Assembly: GCF_036108815.1 (NCBI RefSeq)
Contig: NZ_CP107985.1
Coordinates: 7,809,501-7,873,500, forward strand
Reading direction: 5' to 3'
Source of the DNA: Streptomyces sp. NBC_00353
GTDB lineage: Bacteria; Actinomycetota; Actinomycetes; Streptomycetales; Streptomycetaceae
Length of the DNA: 64,000 nucleotides
Shown: in pieces, positions 34,049 through 43,094 of the stretch
Layout of the letters: the number at the start of each line of letters is the position of its first letter
Position numbering within the stretch: the first letter of the stretch is position 1
Notes under the pieces: model-generated
Told to the model about the DNA's origin: nothing
Database searches by the model: none
Seen by the model: the letters and a program-made list of their open reading frames with translations, nothing else
Position numbers and translations under genes: made by a program

Positions 34049-34813
34049 TCAGAAGCGCCTGGCGCCGAGATCCCGGGAGACCGCCCGTGCACAGTCCCGT
34101 ACGGCGGCCACCAGCTCGGGGCGCAGCTCGCCGTCGGAGCAGACACGTTCCACCGCGCCGGTCACGGCCACCGCGCCCACCGGCATCCGGCGGCGGTCGT
34201 GGATCGGTGCGGCCACCGCGGCCACGCCTTCCCAGGTCTCCTCCACGTCCGCCGCCCAGCCGCGCGCCCGGGTCAGATCGAGCACCGTCTCGAACTCCTC
34301 CAGGTCGGTGACGGTGCGTGGCGTGAAGGGCTGCCGCTCGCCCTCGACGGCCTCGGTGTGTGCCACCGGGTCGTACGCCGCCAGCACCTTGCCCAGCGCG
34401 GTGGAGTGCAGTGGCTGCATCGCCCCGACCTCCAGGACCTGCCGGCTGTCGTCGGGCCGGAACACGTGGTGGACGATGAGCACGCCCTGCTGGTGCAGGA
34501 CGCCCAGATGGGCGCTCTCGCCGCTGGAGCGGGCCAGGTCGTCCGTCCAGACCAGGGCGCGCGCCCGCAGCTCGTGGACGTCCAGATAGCTGTTGCCCAG
34601 GCGCAGCAGCTCGGCGCCCAGCTGGTAGCGCCCGGACGCCGCGTCCTGTTCGACGAAGCCCTCGTGCTGCAGCGTGCGCAGGATGCCGTGTGCGGTGCCC
34701 TTGGCCAGGCCCAGGGAGGAGGCGATGTCGGAGAGCCCCAGCCGACGTTCGCCACCTGCCAGCAGGCGCAGCATCGCCGCTGCCCGCTCGAGCGACTGGA
34801 TGTTCTTGGCCAT
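34049..34813 (-). CDS. gylR: IclR family glycerol operon repressor
   Basis: A 254-residue IclR regulator, nearly matching S. coelicolor GylR from memory in length and N terminus. An N-terminal winged helix-turn-helix (MAKNIQSLERAAAMLRLLAGGERRLGLSDIASSLGLAKGTAH) is followed by an effector domain with the typical LHSTALGKVLAAYDP. It represses glpFKD, with glycerol-3-phosphate the known inducer in Streptomyces. ATG at 34813 has GGAGGAG upstream; the alternative ATG 18 bases upstream would place that ribosome site inside the coding region. Confidence 0.93.
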   Translation of the reverse strand: MAKNIQSLERAAAMLRLLAGGERRLGLSDIASSLGLAKGTAHGILRTLQHEGFVEQDAASGRYQLGAELLRLGNSYLDVHELRARALVWTDDLARSSGESAHLGVLHQQGVLIVHHVFRPDDSRQVLEVGAMQPLHSTALGKVLAAYDPVAHTEAVEGERQPFTPRTVTDLEEFETVLDLTRARGWAADVEETWEGVAAVAAPIHDRRRMPVGAVAVTGAVERVCSDGELRPELVAAVRDCARAVSRDLGARRF

Positions 34814-34835
34814 GACGCCGTACTCCTCCACTGTG

Positions 34836-34852
34836 GTTCGACAATGCTGAAC
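34836..34852. promoter_or_regulatory. GylR operator candidate upstream of gylR
   Basis: GTTCGACAATGCTGAAC is an imperfect 8-1-8 inverted repeat sharing GTTCGACAATG with the site upstream of glpF. Its place 23 bases before the gylR start fits autorepression. Confidence 0.6.
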
Positions 34853-35052
34853 ACTATCGGTCGATGTCGACTCATGTCCGGTCGTGCGGGGAACCCGCTC
34901 GACTGCTCGGACCCGGACATCCCCCGCACAGCATGCCGTCCGTCACGTGGGACACAGTGACGCTCCGAGGCGCTGCCCGGCTACCCTGACGAGGTGCGGC
35001 CTCTTCCGGAAGCCGTAAAGCCGACAGCCGTCGCATCCCAGGGAGCACATCC

Positions 35053-38000
35053 ATGGCCTCGTTGCCGACCCTTTCCGCCGACAGCCGGAACCGAGCCGAA
35101 GCCCTCCGCGAGGCGCTGGCCACCCGAGTGGTCGTAGCCGACGGTGCCATGGGCACCATGCTCCAGGCGCAGGATCCCACCCTTGAGGACTTCCAGAACC
35201 TCGAAGGCTGCAACGAGATCCTCAACGTCACCCGCCCCGACATCGTGCGCTCCGTGCACGAGGAGTACTTCGCGGTCGGCGTGGACTGTGTCGAGACGAA
35301 CACCTTCGGCGCCAACGCCTCGGCCCTGGGCGAGTACGACATTCCCGAGCGCATCCACGAACTCTCGGAGTCCGGCGCGCGCATCGCCCGCGAAGTGGCC
35401 GACGAGTTCACTGCCTCCACCGGACAGCAGCGCTGGGTGCTCGGCTCGATCGGCCCCGGCACCAAGCTGCCGACGCTGGGCCACGCGCCGTACACCGTGC
35501 TCCGCGACGGTTTCCAGCAGAACGCCGAGGGCCTGATCGCCGGCGGCGCGGACGCGCTCATCATCGAGACGACGCAGGACCTCCTGCAGACCAAGGCCGC
35601 GGTACTGGGTGCGCGGCGGGCGCTCGAGGCGCTGGGCAGCGACCTTCCGCTGCTGTGCTCGCTGGCGTTCGAGACGACCGGCACCATGCTGCTCGGCTCG
35701 GAGATCGGTGCCGCGCTGACCGCACTCGAACCGCTCGGCGTCGACATGATCGGCCTGAACTGCTCGACCGGCCCGGCGGAGATGAGCGAGCATCTGCGCT
35801 ACCTCACGCGCCACTCGCGCATCCCGTTGCTCTGCATGCCCAACGCCGGACTGCCGGTGCTCACCAAGGACGGCGCGCACTTCCCGCTCGGCCCCGAAGG
35901 ACTGGCCGACGCACAGGAGACGTTCGTCCAGGAGTACGGCCTCTCGCTGGTCGGCGGCTGCTGCGGTACGACTCCGGAGCACCTGCGGCAGGTCGTCGAG
36001 CGCGTGCGCGGCGCGGACCTCGTCCCCCGCGACCCGCGGCCCGAGCCCGGCGCCGCCTCGCTGTACCAGACCGTCCCGTTCCGTCAGGACACCTCGTACC
36101 TCGCCATCGGCGAGCGTACGAACGCCAACGGATCCAAGAAGTTCCGCGAGGCCATGCTGGAGGCGCGCTGGGACGACTGCGTGGAGATGGCACGCGACCA
36201 GATCCGGGAGGGCGCGCACATGCTCGACCTCTGTGTCGACTACGTCGGCCGCGACGGTGTCGCTGACATGGAGGAACTGGCCGGACGCTTCGCCACCGCC
36301 TCCACGCTCCCGATCGTGCTCGACTCCACCGAGCTGCCGGTCCTGCGGGCCGGACTGGAGAAGCTCGGCGGCCGGGCCGTTCTCAACTCCGTCAACTACG
36401 AGGACGGCGACGGGCCGGAGTCGCGCTTCGCCAAGGTCACCGCGCTGGCTGTCGAACACGGCGCCGCACTGATCGCCCTGACCATCGACGAGGAGGGCCA
36501 GGCCCGTACCGTCGAGCACAAGGTCGCCGTCGCCGAGCGGCTGATCGAGGATCTGACCGGCAACTGGGGCGTCCACGAGTCGGACATCCTCATCGACACG
36601 CTGACCTTCACCATCTGCACCGGTCAGGAGGAGTCCCGCAAGGACGGCATCGCCACCATCGGCGCCATCCGCGAGCTCAAGCGGCGTCATCCCGAGGTCC
36701 AGACCACGCTCGGCCTGTCGAACATCTCCTTCGGTCTCAACCCGGCCGCTCGAGTCGTCCTGAACTCCGTCTTCCTCGACGAGTGCGTCAAGGCCGGTCT
36801 CGACTCCGCCATCGTGCACGCGTCGAAGATCCTGCCGATCGCGCGCCTGGAGGAAGAGCAGGTGAAGGTCGCACTCGACCTCATCTACGACCGCCGCGCC
36901 GAAGGCTACGACCCGTTGCAGCGGCTCATGGAGCTCTTCGAGGGCGTCAACATGAAGTCGATGAAGGCCGGCAAGGCCGAGGAGCTCCTCGCGCTGCCGC
37001 TCGACGAGCGCCTGCAGCGCCGCATCATCGACGGCGAGAAGAACGGCCTGGAGACCGACCTCGACGAGGCACTGCAGACCCGTCCGGCTCTCGACATCGT
37101 CAACGACACACTGCTCGAAGGCATGAAGGTCGTCGGCGAACTGTTCGGCTCCGGCCAGATGCAGCTGCCGTTCGTGCTCCAGTCCGCCGAGGTCATGAAG
37201 TCCGCCGTGGCCTACCTGGAACCGCACATGGAGAAGTCCGACGCGGAGGGCAAGGGAACGATCGTCCTGGCCACCGTCCGCGGCGACGTCCACGACATCG
37301 GCAAGAACCTCGTCGACATCATCCTGTCCAACAACGGCTTCAACGTCGTCAACATCGGCATCAAGCAGCCGGTCTCCGCGATCCTGGAGGCCGCGCAGGA
37401 GCACCGCGCCGATGTCATCGGCATGTCCGGCCTCCTGGTGAAGTCCACCGTGATCATGAAGGAGAACCTGGAGGAGCTGAACCAGCGCAAACTGGCCGCC
37501 GAATATCCGGTGATCCTCGGCGGCGCGGCCCTCACCAGGGCCTATGTCGAGCAGGACCTCCATGAGATCTACGAGGGCGAGGTCCGCTACGCCCGCGACG
37601 CGTTCGAGGGCCTGCGCCTGATGGACGCCCTGATCGCGGTGAAGCGCGGGGTCCCCGGCGCCACCCTCCCGGAGCTCAAGCAGCGCCGGGTGCCCAAGCG
37701 GGAGACCGCCGTGCTGGAGGTCGACGAGCCGGAGGAGGGCGCCCGCTCCGACGTCGCCACGGACAACCCGGTCCCCGAGCCCCCGTTCTGGGGCACCCGC
37801 GTCGTCAAGGGCATCCAGCTCAAGGAGTACGCCTCCTGGCTCGACGAGGGTGCGCTCTTCAAGGGGCAGTGGGGCCTGAAGCAGGCCCGCGCCGGTGACG
37901 GGCCGACGTACGAGGAGCTGGTGGAGACCGAGGGCCGCCCGCACCTGCGCGGCTGGCTCGACAAGCTGCACACCGAGAACCTGCTGGAAGCCGCCGTCGT

Positions 38001-38565
38001 CTACGGCTACTTCCCCTGCGTCTCCAAGGGCGACGACCTGATCCTGCTCCACGAGGACGGCTCGGAGCGCACCCGCTTCACCTTCCCGCGCCAGCGTCGC
38101 GGCCGCCGCCTCTGCCTCGCGGACTTCTTCCGTCCCGAGGAGTCCGGCGAGACGGATGTGATCGGCCTCCAGGTCGTCACGGTCGGCTCGAAGATCGGCG
38201 GGGAGACCGCCAAGCTCTTCGAAGCCAACTCCTACCGCGACTACCTGGAGCTGCACGGCCTCTCCGTCCAGCTGGCCGAGGCCCTCGCCGAGTACTGGCA
38301 CGCCCGGGTCCGTTCCGAGCTCGGTTTCGGCGGCGAGGACCCGGCCGACGTCGAGGACATGTTCGCGCTGAAGTACCGCGGTGCGCGCTTCTCCCTCGGC
38401 TACGGTGCCTGCCCCGATCTCGAGGACCGGGCGAAGATCGCCGACCTGCTCCAGCCCGAGCGGATCGGGGTGCACCTCTCCGAGGAGTTCCAGCTGCACC
38501 CGGAGCAGTCCACCGACGCGATCGTCATCCATCACCCGGAGGCGAAGTACTTCAACGCGCGGTAG
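35053..38565 (+). CDS. metH: cobalamin-dependent methionine synthase
   Basis: A 1170-residue MetH with all four modules. Homocysteine-binding domain (1-335) carries zinc ligands C237 (GLNCSTGP) and C303/C304 (GGCCGTTPEH). The methyltetrahydrofolate-binding domain (about 345-640) includes GERTNANGSKKF. The cobalamin domain has GDVHDIGKN with axial H747. A C-terminal AdoMet reactivation domain (about 900-1170) contains YFPC and ARFSLGYGACPDLEDR. It transfers methyl from 5-methyl-THF to homocysteine. Upstream is gylR, divergent. The frame and length are intact. No cobalamin riboswitch is evident in the leader. Confidence 0.97.
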   Translation: MASLPTLSADSRNRAEALREALATRVVVADGAMGTMLQAQDPTLEDFQNLEGCNEILNVTRPDIVRSVHEEYFAVGVDCVETNTFGANASALGEYDIPERIHELSESGARIAREVADEFTASTGQQRWVLGSIGPGTKLPTLGHAPYTVLRDGFQQNAEGLIAGGADALIIETTQDLLQTKAAVLGARRALEALGSDLPLLCSLAFETTGTMLLGSEIGAALTALEPLGVDMIGLNCSTGPAEMSEHLRYLTRHSRIPLLCMPNAGLPVLTKDGAHFPLGPEGLADAQETFVQEYGLSLVGGCCGTTPEHLRQVVERVRGADLVPRDPRPEPGAASLYQTVPFRQDTSYLAIGERTNANGSKKFREAMLEARWDDCVEMARDQIREGAHMLDLCVDYVGRDGVADMEELAGRFATASTLPIVLDSTELPVLRAGLEKLGGRAVLNSVNYEDGDGPESRFAKVTALAVEHGAALIALTIDEEGQARTVEHKVAVAERLIEDLTGNWGVHESDILIDTLTFTICTGQEESRKDGIATIGAIRELKRRHPEVQTTLGLSNISFGLNPAARVVLNSVFLDECVKAGLDSAIVHASKILPIARLEEEQVKVALDLIYDRRAEGYDPLQRLMELFEGVNMKSMKAGKAEELLALPLDERLQRRIIDGEKNGLETDLDEALQTRPALDIVNDTLLEGMKVVGELFGSGQMQLPFVLQSAEVMKSAVAYLEPHMEKSDAEGKGTIVLATVRGDVHDIGKNLVDIILSNNGFNVVNIGIKQPVSAILEAAQEHRADVIGMSGLLVKSTVIMKENLEELNQRKLAAEYPVILGGAALTRAYVEQDLHEIYEGEVRYARDAFEGLRLMDALIAVKRGVPGATLPELKQRRVPKRETAVLEVDEPEEGARSDVATDNPVPEPPFWGTRVVKGIQLKEYASWLDEGALFKGQWGLKQARAGDGPTYEELVETEGRPHLRGWLDKLHTENLLEAAVVYGYFPCVSKGDDLILLHEDGSERTRFTFPRQRRGRRLCLADFFRPEESGETDVIGLQVVTVGSKIGGETAKLFEANSYRDYLELHGLSVQLAEALAEYWHARVRSELGFGGEDPADVEDMFALKYRGARFSLGYGACPDLEDRAKIADLLQPERIGVHLSEEFQLHPEQSTDAIVIHHPEAKYFNAR

Positions 38566-38618
38566 AAAATGATCGACGCGCGGCAGCGGGTCGAGTCGTA
38601 CACTGGTCGGTCCAGTGC

Positions 38619-38657
38619 AGGCCGGTCGCCTTTTCCTCCGGAAACGGTGACCGGCCT
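38619..38657 (+). terminator. terminator between metH and the HAD gene
   Basis: A 12-bp stem with one G-U pair (38619-38630 with 38646-38657), loop beginning TTTT. It lies 53 bases after the metH stop and ends 27 bases before the next start. Confidence 0.6.
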
Positions 38658-38684
38658 TCTCGTCCCTCGTGGAAGGTGTGCCGC

Positions 38685-39386
38685 ATGACCAGTACGGTCT
38701 CCGCGTCCTTGACCCGTATGGCCGATGGCGCCGCCCTTCAGGCCGTCTTTCTCGACATGGACGGCACCCTGGTCGACACCGAGGGCTTCTGGTGGGACGC
38801 CGAAGTCGAGGTCTTCGCCGATCTCGGTCACCGGCTGGACGAGGCGTGGAAGAACGTGGTCGTCGGCGGCCCGATGACCCGCAGCGCCGGCTACCTGATC
38901 GATGTCACCGGCGCGGACATCACGCTTCCCGAGCTGACCGTGCTGCTCAACGACCGCTTCGAGGCGCGTATCGGCCGCGGTGTACCGCTGATGCCGGGAG
39001 CCGCCCGGCTGCTCGCCGAGCTGGCGGCCCACGAGGTGCCGACCGCCCTCGTCTCCGCCTCGCACCGGCGCATCATCGACCGGGTGCTGGACTCGGTCGG
39101 GCACCACCATTTCTCGCTCACCGTCGCAGGCGACGAGGTCTCCCGGACGAAGCCGCACCCGGAGCCCTATCTCACCGCCGCCTCGGGCTTCGGGGCGGCC
39201 CCGGAGCGCTGCGCGGTCATCGAGGACACCGCGACCGGTGTCGCCGCGGCGGAGGCCGCCGGCTGCCGCGTCGTCGCCGTGCCGTCCGTGGCGCCGATCG
39301 CGCCCGCCGCCGGCCGGGTCGTCGTGGGCTCCCTCGAAGAGGTCGATCTCGCATTTCTCCGGGGCCTGGTCACTGGAGTGCATTGA
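38685..39386 (+). CDS. HAD family hydrolase (beta-phosphoglucomutase/phosphatase type)
   Basis: A 233-residue haloacid-dehalogenase hydrolase with N-terminal motif I FLDMDGTLVDTE (nucleophile D and acid D at positions +2), helical cap in residues ~35-95, motif II LVSASHR, and motif III/IV KPHPEPYLTAA ... VIEDTATGVAAAEAAG. It removes phosphate from an unidentified metabolite. ATG at 38685 with GGAAGG 8 bases upstream is preferred to the GTG at 38676. Position directly behind metH is conserved in S. coelicolor from memory. Confidence 0.9.
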   Translation: MTSTVSASLTRMADGAALQAVFLDMDGTLVDTEGFWWDAEVEVFADLGHRLDEAWKNVVVGGPMTRSAGYLIDVTGADITLPELTVLLNDRFEARIGRGVPLMPGAARLLAELAAHEVPTALVSASHRRIIDRVLDSVGHHHFSLTVAGDEVSRTKPHPEPYLTAASGFGAAPERCAVIEDTATGVAAAEAAGCRVVAVPSVAPIAPAAGRVVVGSLEEVDLAFLRGLVTGVH

Positions 39387-39749
39387 TGCGTATACCGAGA
39401 GTATTTCTGTGAATAAACAGCAAAACTCTCGCCGTTGCGATGTGCGCATTTCGTCGTACGTACGTGTGGGTAAGTCGGGGCCATGTCAAAGGTGAGAAAT
39501 GGCTCGGGCGTGAGTTTTATCACGCCCTGGACTTTCGATGCGCTTCAAGATCGACCCAGCTGTCCGTTTTGATCCGCCAATCTGTCCAGATTCGTGAAGT
39601 CCTGTGCGGAACGTTCCCCGCTCGGGAAATCGGCTCGAAGAGCATTCCCCTCGTCATTCGATTACGCATCGCAGAGCACCCGTCCGGCATTACCGGCGGC
39701 GCCCACTAATGTCGTTTTCTCAATGGCCGGATGAGGGAGAACGTCCAAG
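39387..39749 (+). other. 363-base intergenic region with a hairpin, AT-richer than its surroundings
   Basis: No gene seen. A perfect 8-bp hairpin GGGCGTGA/TCACGCCC with loop GTTTTA lies at 39506-39527. The stretch 39380-39620 is clearly AT-richer than the window. It probably holds the HAD terminator zone and the promoter of the peptide-binding lipoprotein; ribosome site GAGGGAGA precedes that ATG. Confidence 0.5.
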
Positions 39750-41351
39750 ATGAACCGCAAGACTCTGGTGCTGCCGGCCGTCGTCGGCCTGCTCGCGCCC
39801 GTACTCGCCGCCTGCGGCGGGACGGACAGCGGGAGCGATGGCAAGGCCGCCATCGCTGTCGGCACCACGGACCAGTTCGTCGCCACCGAGGACAACCCCG
39901 CGCCGCTCGACCCCGCCATAGGCTACGAAGCAGGCGTCTGGAACGTCCTGCGGCAGACCGTGCAGACTCTGACCCACGTGCCGCGCGGCGGTGGCGAGCC
40001 CGTCCCCGAAGCCGCCAAGAGCTGCACCTTCACGGACCGGGAGGACGAGAGCTACCGCTGCAAGCTGCGCAGCGGCCTCACGTTCGCCGACGGCACGCCC
40101 GTCACCGCCGAGGACGTCAAGTACTCCATCAACCGCGTCATCGACATCAAGTCCGACAGCGGCCCCGTCGGTCTGCTCGCCAACATCGACACGATCGAGA
40201 CGCGGGGTGACAACGAAGTCATCTTCCACCTGAACACGCCGGACGCGACCTTCCCGTACAAGCTCGCCACCCCGGCCGCCGGCATCGTGCAGAAGAGCAA
40301 GTACCCGGCGAGGACCCCGCGCAGCGGCTTCCAGGTCGACGGCTCCGGTCCTTACACGATGAAGCCGGAGGTCAGGAACGACCAGGTCGTCAAGGTCGTC
40401 TTCACCAAGAACCCGCGCTACAAGGGCGATCTGAAGGTCCTCAACGACAAGGTCGAGCTGGATCTCTTCCCCGACGCCAAGGCGATGGGCAAGGCGCTCG
40501 ACACCCAGAAGATCGACATGATGACCCGCACCATGTCTCCCGGGCAGGCTCAGCAGATGCTGGAGCGGCCGAAGGACGGCATCAAGCTCACCGAGATGCC
40601 CGGCCTCTCCATCAGCTACCTCGCCTTCGACACCACCGACCCCGCGGTGAAGAACAGGGCCGTCCGGCAGGCCATCGCCCAGGTCGTCGACCGAGGCCAG
40701 ATCGCCGGTCAGGTCTACGGCGCCACCGCCGAGCCGCTCTACTCGCTCATCCCGTCCAGCATCACCGGACACACCAACTCGTTCTACAACAAGTACGGCG
40801 AGCCCAGCACCACCAAGGCCGCCGCCATCCTGCAGGCCGCCGGCATCCAGACACCGGTGAAATTCACCCTGCACTACACGACGGACCACTACGGGCCCGC
40901 CACCGCCACCGAGTTCAAGGCGCTGAAGAAGCAGCTCAACGCCACCGGGCTGTTCGACGTCGACGTCAAGGGCACCCCCTGGGCGAAGTACCGCCCCGCC
41001 CAGAAGCGCGGCGACTACGCCGTCTACGGCATGGGCTGGTTCCCCGACTTCCCGGACCCGGACAACTACACGGCGCCGTTCCTCGACAAGAACAACTTCC
41101 TCAACTCGCCGTACAAGTCCGCACTGGCCCAGAACACGCTGATCCCGCAGTCCCGCCGGGAGGAGGACCGGGCCTCGGCCGGCAAGACCTTCCGGAAGCT
41201 CCAGGACATCGTCGCCACCGACGTTCCTGTACTTCCGATCTGGCAGGGCAAGCAGTACGTCGCCTCCCGCGACGGCCTCACCGGCGTCGAGTGGTCGGTC
41301 AATTCCTCGGCCGACCTGCAGCTCTGGGAGCTCGGCCGCAGCGCCGTCTGA
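39750..41351 (+). CDS. peptide/nickel-type ABC transporter substrate-binding lipoprotein (orphan)
   Basis: A 533-residue SBP_bac_5 (OppA/DppA-like) lipoprotein. A hydrophobic signal ends in lipobox VLAACGG. The core shows FADGTPVTAEDVKYSINRVID, a signature of this family, and QPLHxxx-like loops; the C terminus reaches LQLWELGRSAV. It should bind oligopeptides or other solutes on the outer face. No permease or ATPase gene is next to it, so it must share a transporter encoded elsewhere or act in signalling. The stop is followed by a short hairpin and the convergent response regulator. Confidence 0.9.
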   Translation: MNRKTLVLPAVVGLLAPVLAACGGTDSGSDGKAAIAVGTTDQFVATEDNPAPLDPAIGYEAGVWNVLRQTVQTLTHVPRGGGEPVPEAAKSCTFTDREDESYRCKLRSGLTFADGTPVTAEDVKYSINRVIDIKSDSGPVGLLANIDTIETRGDNEVIFHLNTPDATFPYKLATPAAGIVQKSKYPARTPRSGFQVDGSGPYTMKPEVRNDQVVKVVFTKNPRYKGDLKVLNDKVELDLFPDAKAMGKALDTQKIDMMTRTMSPGQAQQMLERPKDGIKLTEMPGLSISYLAFDTTDPAVKNRAVRQAIAQVVDRGQIAGQVYGATAEPLYSLIPSSITGHTNSFYNKYGEPSTTKAAAILQAAGIQTPVKFTLHYTTDHYGPATATEFKALKKQLNATGLFDVDVKGTPWAKYRPAQKRGDYAVYGMGWFPDFPDPDNYTAPFLDKNNFLNSPYKSALAQNTLIPQSRREEDRASAGKTFRKLQDIVATDVPVLPIWQGKQYVASRDGLTGVEWSVNSSADLQLWELGRSAV

Positions 41352-41377
41352 ATTACGGTGCCACCTCGGCGCCCCGT

Positions 41378-41396
41378 CCCGGCCGCACCGGCCGGG
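41378..41396. terminator. short hairpin between convergent genes
   Basis: Perfect 7-bp GC stem (41378-41384 with 41390-41396), loop GCACC. It lies between the lipoprotein stop and the response-regulator stop. Weak on its own. Confidence 0.4.
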
Positions 41397-42068
41397 TCAC
41401 TGGGCGCCGGGACGCACCAGCCCGCTCTCGTAGGCGTACACCGCGGCCTGCACTCGGTCGCGCAGCCCCAGCTTCGTCAGCACATGGCCCACATGCGTCT
41501 TGACCGTCGTCTCGCTGACGAACAGGTCGGCGGCGATCTCCGCATTCGACAGGCCGCGCGCCACCAGCTTCAACACCTCCACCTCACGCTCCGTCAGCGT
41601 GTGCAGCGTGTCCGGCACGGCGTCCTCGCCCGACGGCAGATGGTCCGCGTACTTGTCCAGCAGCCTGCGCGTGATGCTCGGGGCGAGCATCGCCTCGCCC
41701 GCCGCGACCACCCGGATCGCCTGCACCAGCTCATTGGCCGGAGCATCCTTCAGCAGAAAGCCGCTGGCACCGGCGCGCAACGCCTCCACCACGTACTCGT
41801 CGAGATCGAACGTGGTCAGCACGAGCACCTTCGCCGGACCGTCCCGTCCCGGCCCGGTGATCTGACGCGTCGCCTCGACGCCGTCCATCCGAGGCATGCG
41901 GATGTCCATCAGCACCACATCGGGCTGCAGCGCCCGCACCTGATCGAGGGCCTGGAGGCCGTCACCGGCCTCACCCACCACCGCAAGATCTCCCTCGGCC
42001 TCCAGAATCATCCGGAAGCCGGTGCGCAGCAGCGGCTGGTCATCGACCAGTAGGACGCGGATTGCCAC
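41397..42068 (-). CDS. NarL/LuxR-type response regulator (orphan)
   Basis: A 223-residue two-component regulator. The receiver domain has acidic pair D9-D10, phosphoacceptor D55 in VVLMDIRMPRMDG, and K in FLLKDAPA. The C-terminal LuxR helix-turn-helix contains LTEREVEVLKLVARGLSNAEIAADLFVSETTVKTHV. No sensor kinase gene is adjacent, so its partner lies elsewhere. The receiver residues needed for phosphorylation are complete, so it should be a normal phosphorylated regulator. Gene position beside the RecB-like nuclease is conserved in Streptomyces from memory. Confidence 0.92.
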   Translation of the reverse strand: MAIRVLLVDDQPLLRTGFRMILEAEGDLAVVGEAGDGLQALDQVRALQPDVVLMDIRMPRMDGVEATRQITGPGRDGPAKVLVLTTFDLDEYVVEALRAGASGFLLKDAPANELVQAIRVVAAGEAMLAPSITRRLLDKYADHLPSGEDAVPDTLHTLTEREVEVLKLVARGLSNAEIAADLFVSETTVKTHVGHVLTKLGLRDRVQAAVYAYESGLVRPGAQ

Positions 42069-42077
42069 CAGATCTCC

Positions 42078-42989
42078 TCAAGGTCCTTCGACGGCCGCCG
42101 GCCGGCCGGTCTCGGCCCGGACCGGGCCCATTGTGCCCTGGACACCCTGCCCTGATTCCGCCTGCCGTACCGACAGCGGGTATACCGGGGGAGTCCCGCC
42201 GAATTCCGGACAGACCGCCTGGTGGTCGCACCAGCCGCAGAGCTTCGTCGGCCGCGGCCGCCACTCGCCCGTCTCCGTGGCCAGCCGGATCGCCTCCCAC
42301 AGGGCCAGCAGCTTGCGCTCCACCCGCTCCAGATCGGCTACGACCGGGTCGTACGTCATGACGTCGCCGCTGCCCAGATAGACCAGCTGGAGCCGCCGCG
42401 GCACCACACCCTTCAGCCGCCAGATCACCAGGGCGTAGAACTTCATCTGGAACAGTGCGCCCTCCGCATACTCCGGCCGCGGCGCCTTCCCCGTCTTGTA
42501 GTCCACGATCCGGACCTCGCCCGTCGGCGCCACATCGATCCGGTCGATCACCCCGCGCAGCCGCAGCCCCGACTCCAGCTCCGTCTCGACGAACAGCTCC
42601 CGCTCGGCCGGCTCCAGTCGCGTCGGATCCTCCAGCGAGAACCACCGCTCCACCAGCTGCTCCGCCTCCGTCAGCCAGCGCGAGAGCCGCTCGCCCTCCG
42701 CATCGTCGGCGAACAGCTCCGACAGCTCCGGCTTCGACTCCAGCAGCCGGTCCCACTGGCCGGGGATCAACGCCGTGGCCCGACCGGCCGTACGCTCCAC
42801 CGCCGGATTGTCGAACAGCCGCTCCAGTACCGCATGGACCAGCGTGCCCCGGGTAGCCGCTTCGCTGGGCTTCTCCGGCAGCCTGTCGATGACCCGGAAC
42901 CGGTACAGCAGAGGACACTGCATGAAGTCGCTCGCCCGCGACGGCGACAGGGACGAGGGCGGCTGCGGCGGCCGGGGCACGGAAGTCAT
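42078..42989 (-). CDS. RecB/Cas4-like PD-(D/E)XK exonuclease with Fe-S cysteines
   Basis: A 303-residue nuclease. Motifs: an N-terminal cysteine C25 (SDFMQCPLLYRFR), the RGTLVHAVLE helix, a PD-(D/E)XK core (LRGVIDRIDV ... VRIVDYKTGKAP with acid-K catalytic set), and a QxxxY-like motif (FQMKFYALVIW). Three more cysteines at the C terminus (LCGWCDHQAVCPEFG) complete a probable 4Fe-4S site, as in AddB and Cas4. It probably degrades or trims DNA in repair. ATG at 42989 is favoured over an upstream in-frame start. It is divergent from the protease gene. No cas genes are near. Confidence 0.9.
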   Translation of the reverse strand: MTSVPRPPQPPSSLSPSRASDFMQCPLLYRFRVIDRLPEKPSEAATRGTLVHAVLERLFDNPAVERTAGRATALIPGQWDRLLESKPELSELFADDAEGERLSRWLTEAEQLVERWFSLEDPTRLEPAERELFVETELESGLRLRGVIDRIDVAPTGEVRIVDYKTGKAPRPEYAEGALFQMKFYALVIWRLKGVVPRRLQLVYLGSGDVMTYDPVVADLERVERKLLALWEAIRLATETGEWRPRPTKLCGWCDHQAVCPEFGGTPPVYPLSVRQAESGQGVQGTMGPVRAETGRPAAVEGP

Positions 42990-43094
42990 GACGAAGACCC
43001 TACGACCCGCCACTGACACTCAGCGGCATACCATCGACCCCAGACCCTCGCACACCGCATGATCGTGCCGAACGGCACCGACCGAAGGGACCCC

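Noticed and set aside
34960..35050. SAH riboswitch-like start (GCTCCGAGGCGCTGC) in the metH leader
   Set aside because: The first strand resembles the aptamer, but the matching GGCTCGG-type return strand and the pseudoknot strand are absent, so the fold cannot form. I also see no B12-box.
34981..38535. Very long open frame antisense to metH
   Set aside because: High-GC codon bias opens the opposite strand; its residues are low-complexity and the + strand encodes a full MetH with all catalytic residues.
42078..42989. Cas4 of a CRISPR system
   Set aside because: No repeats, no cas1/cas2 and no array in the window; the domain alone is not evidence of CRISPR.
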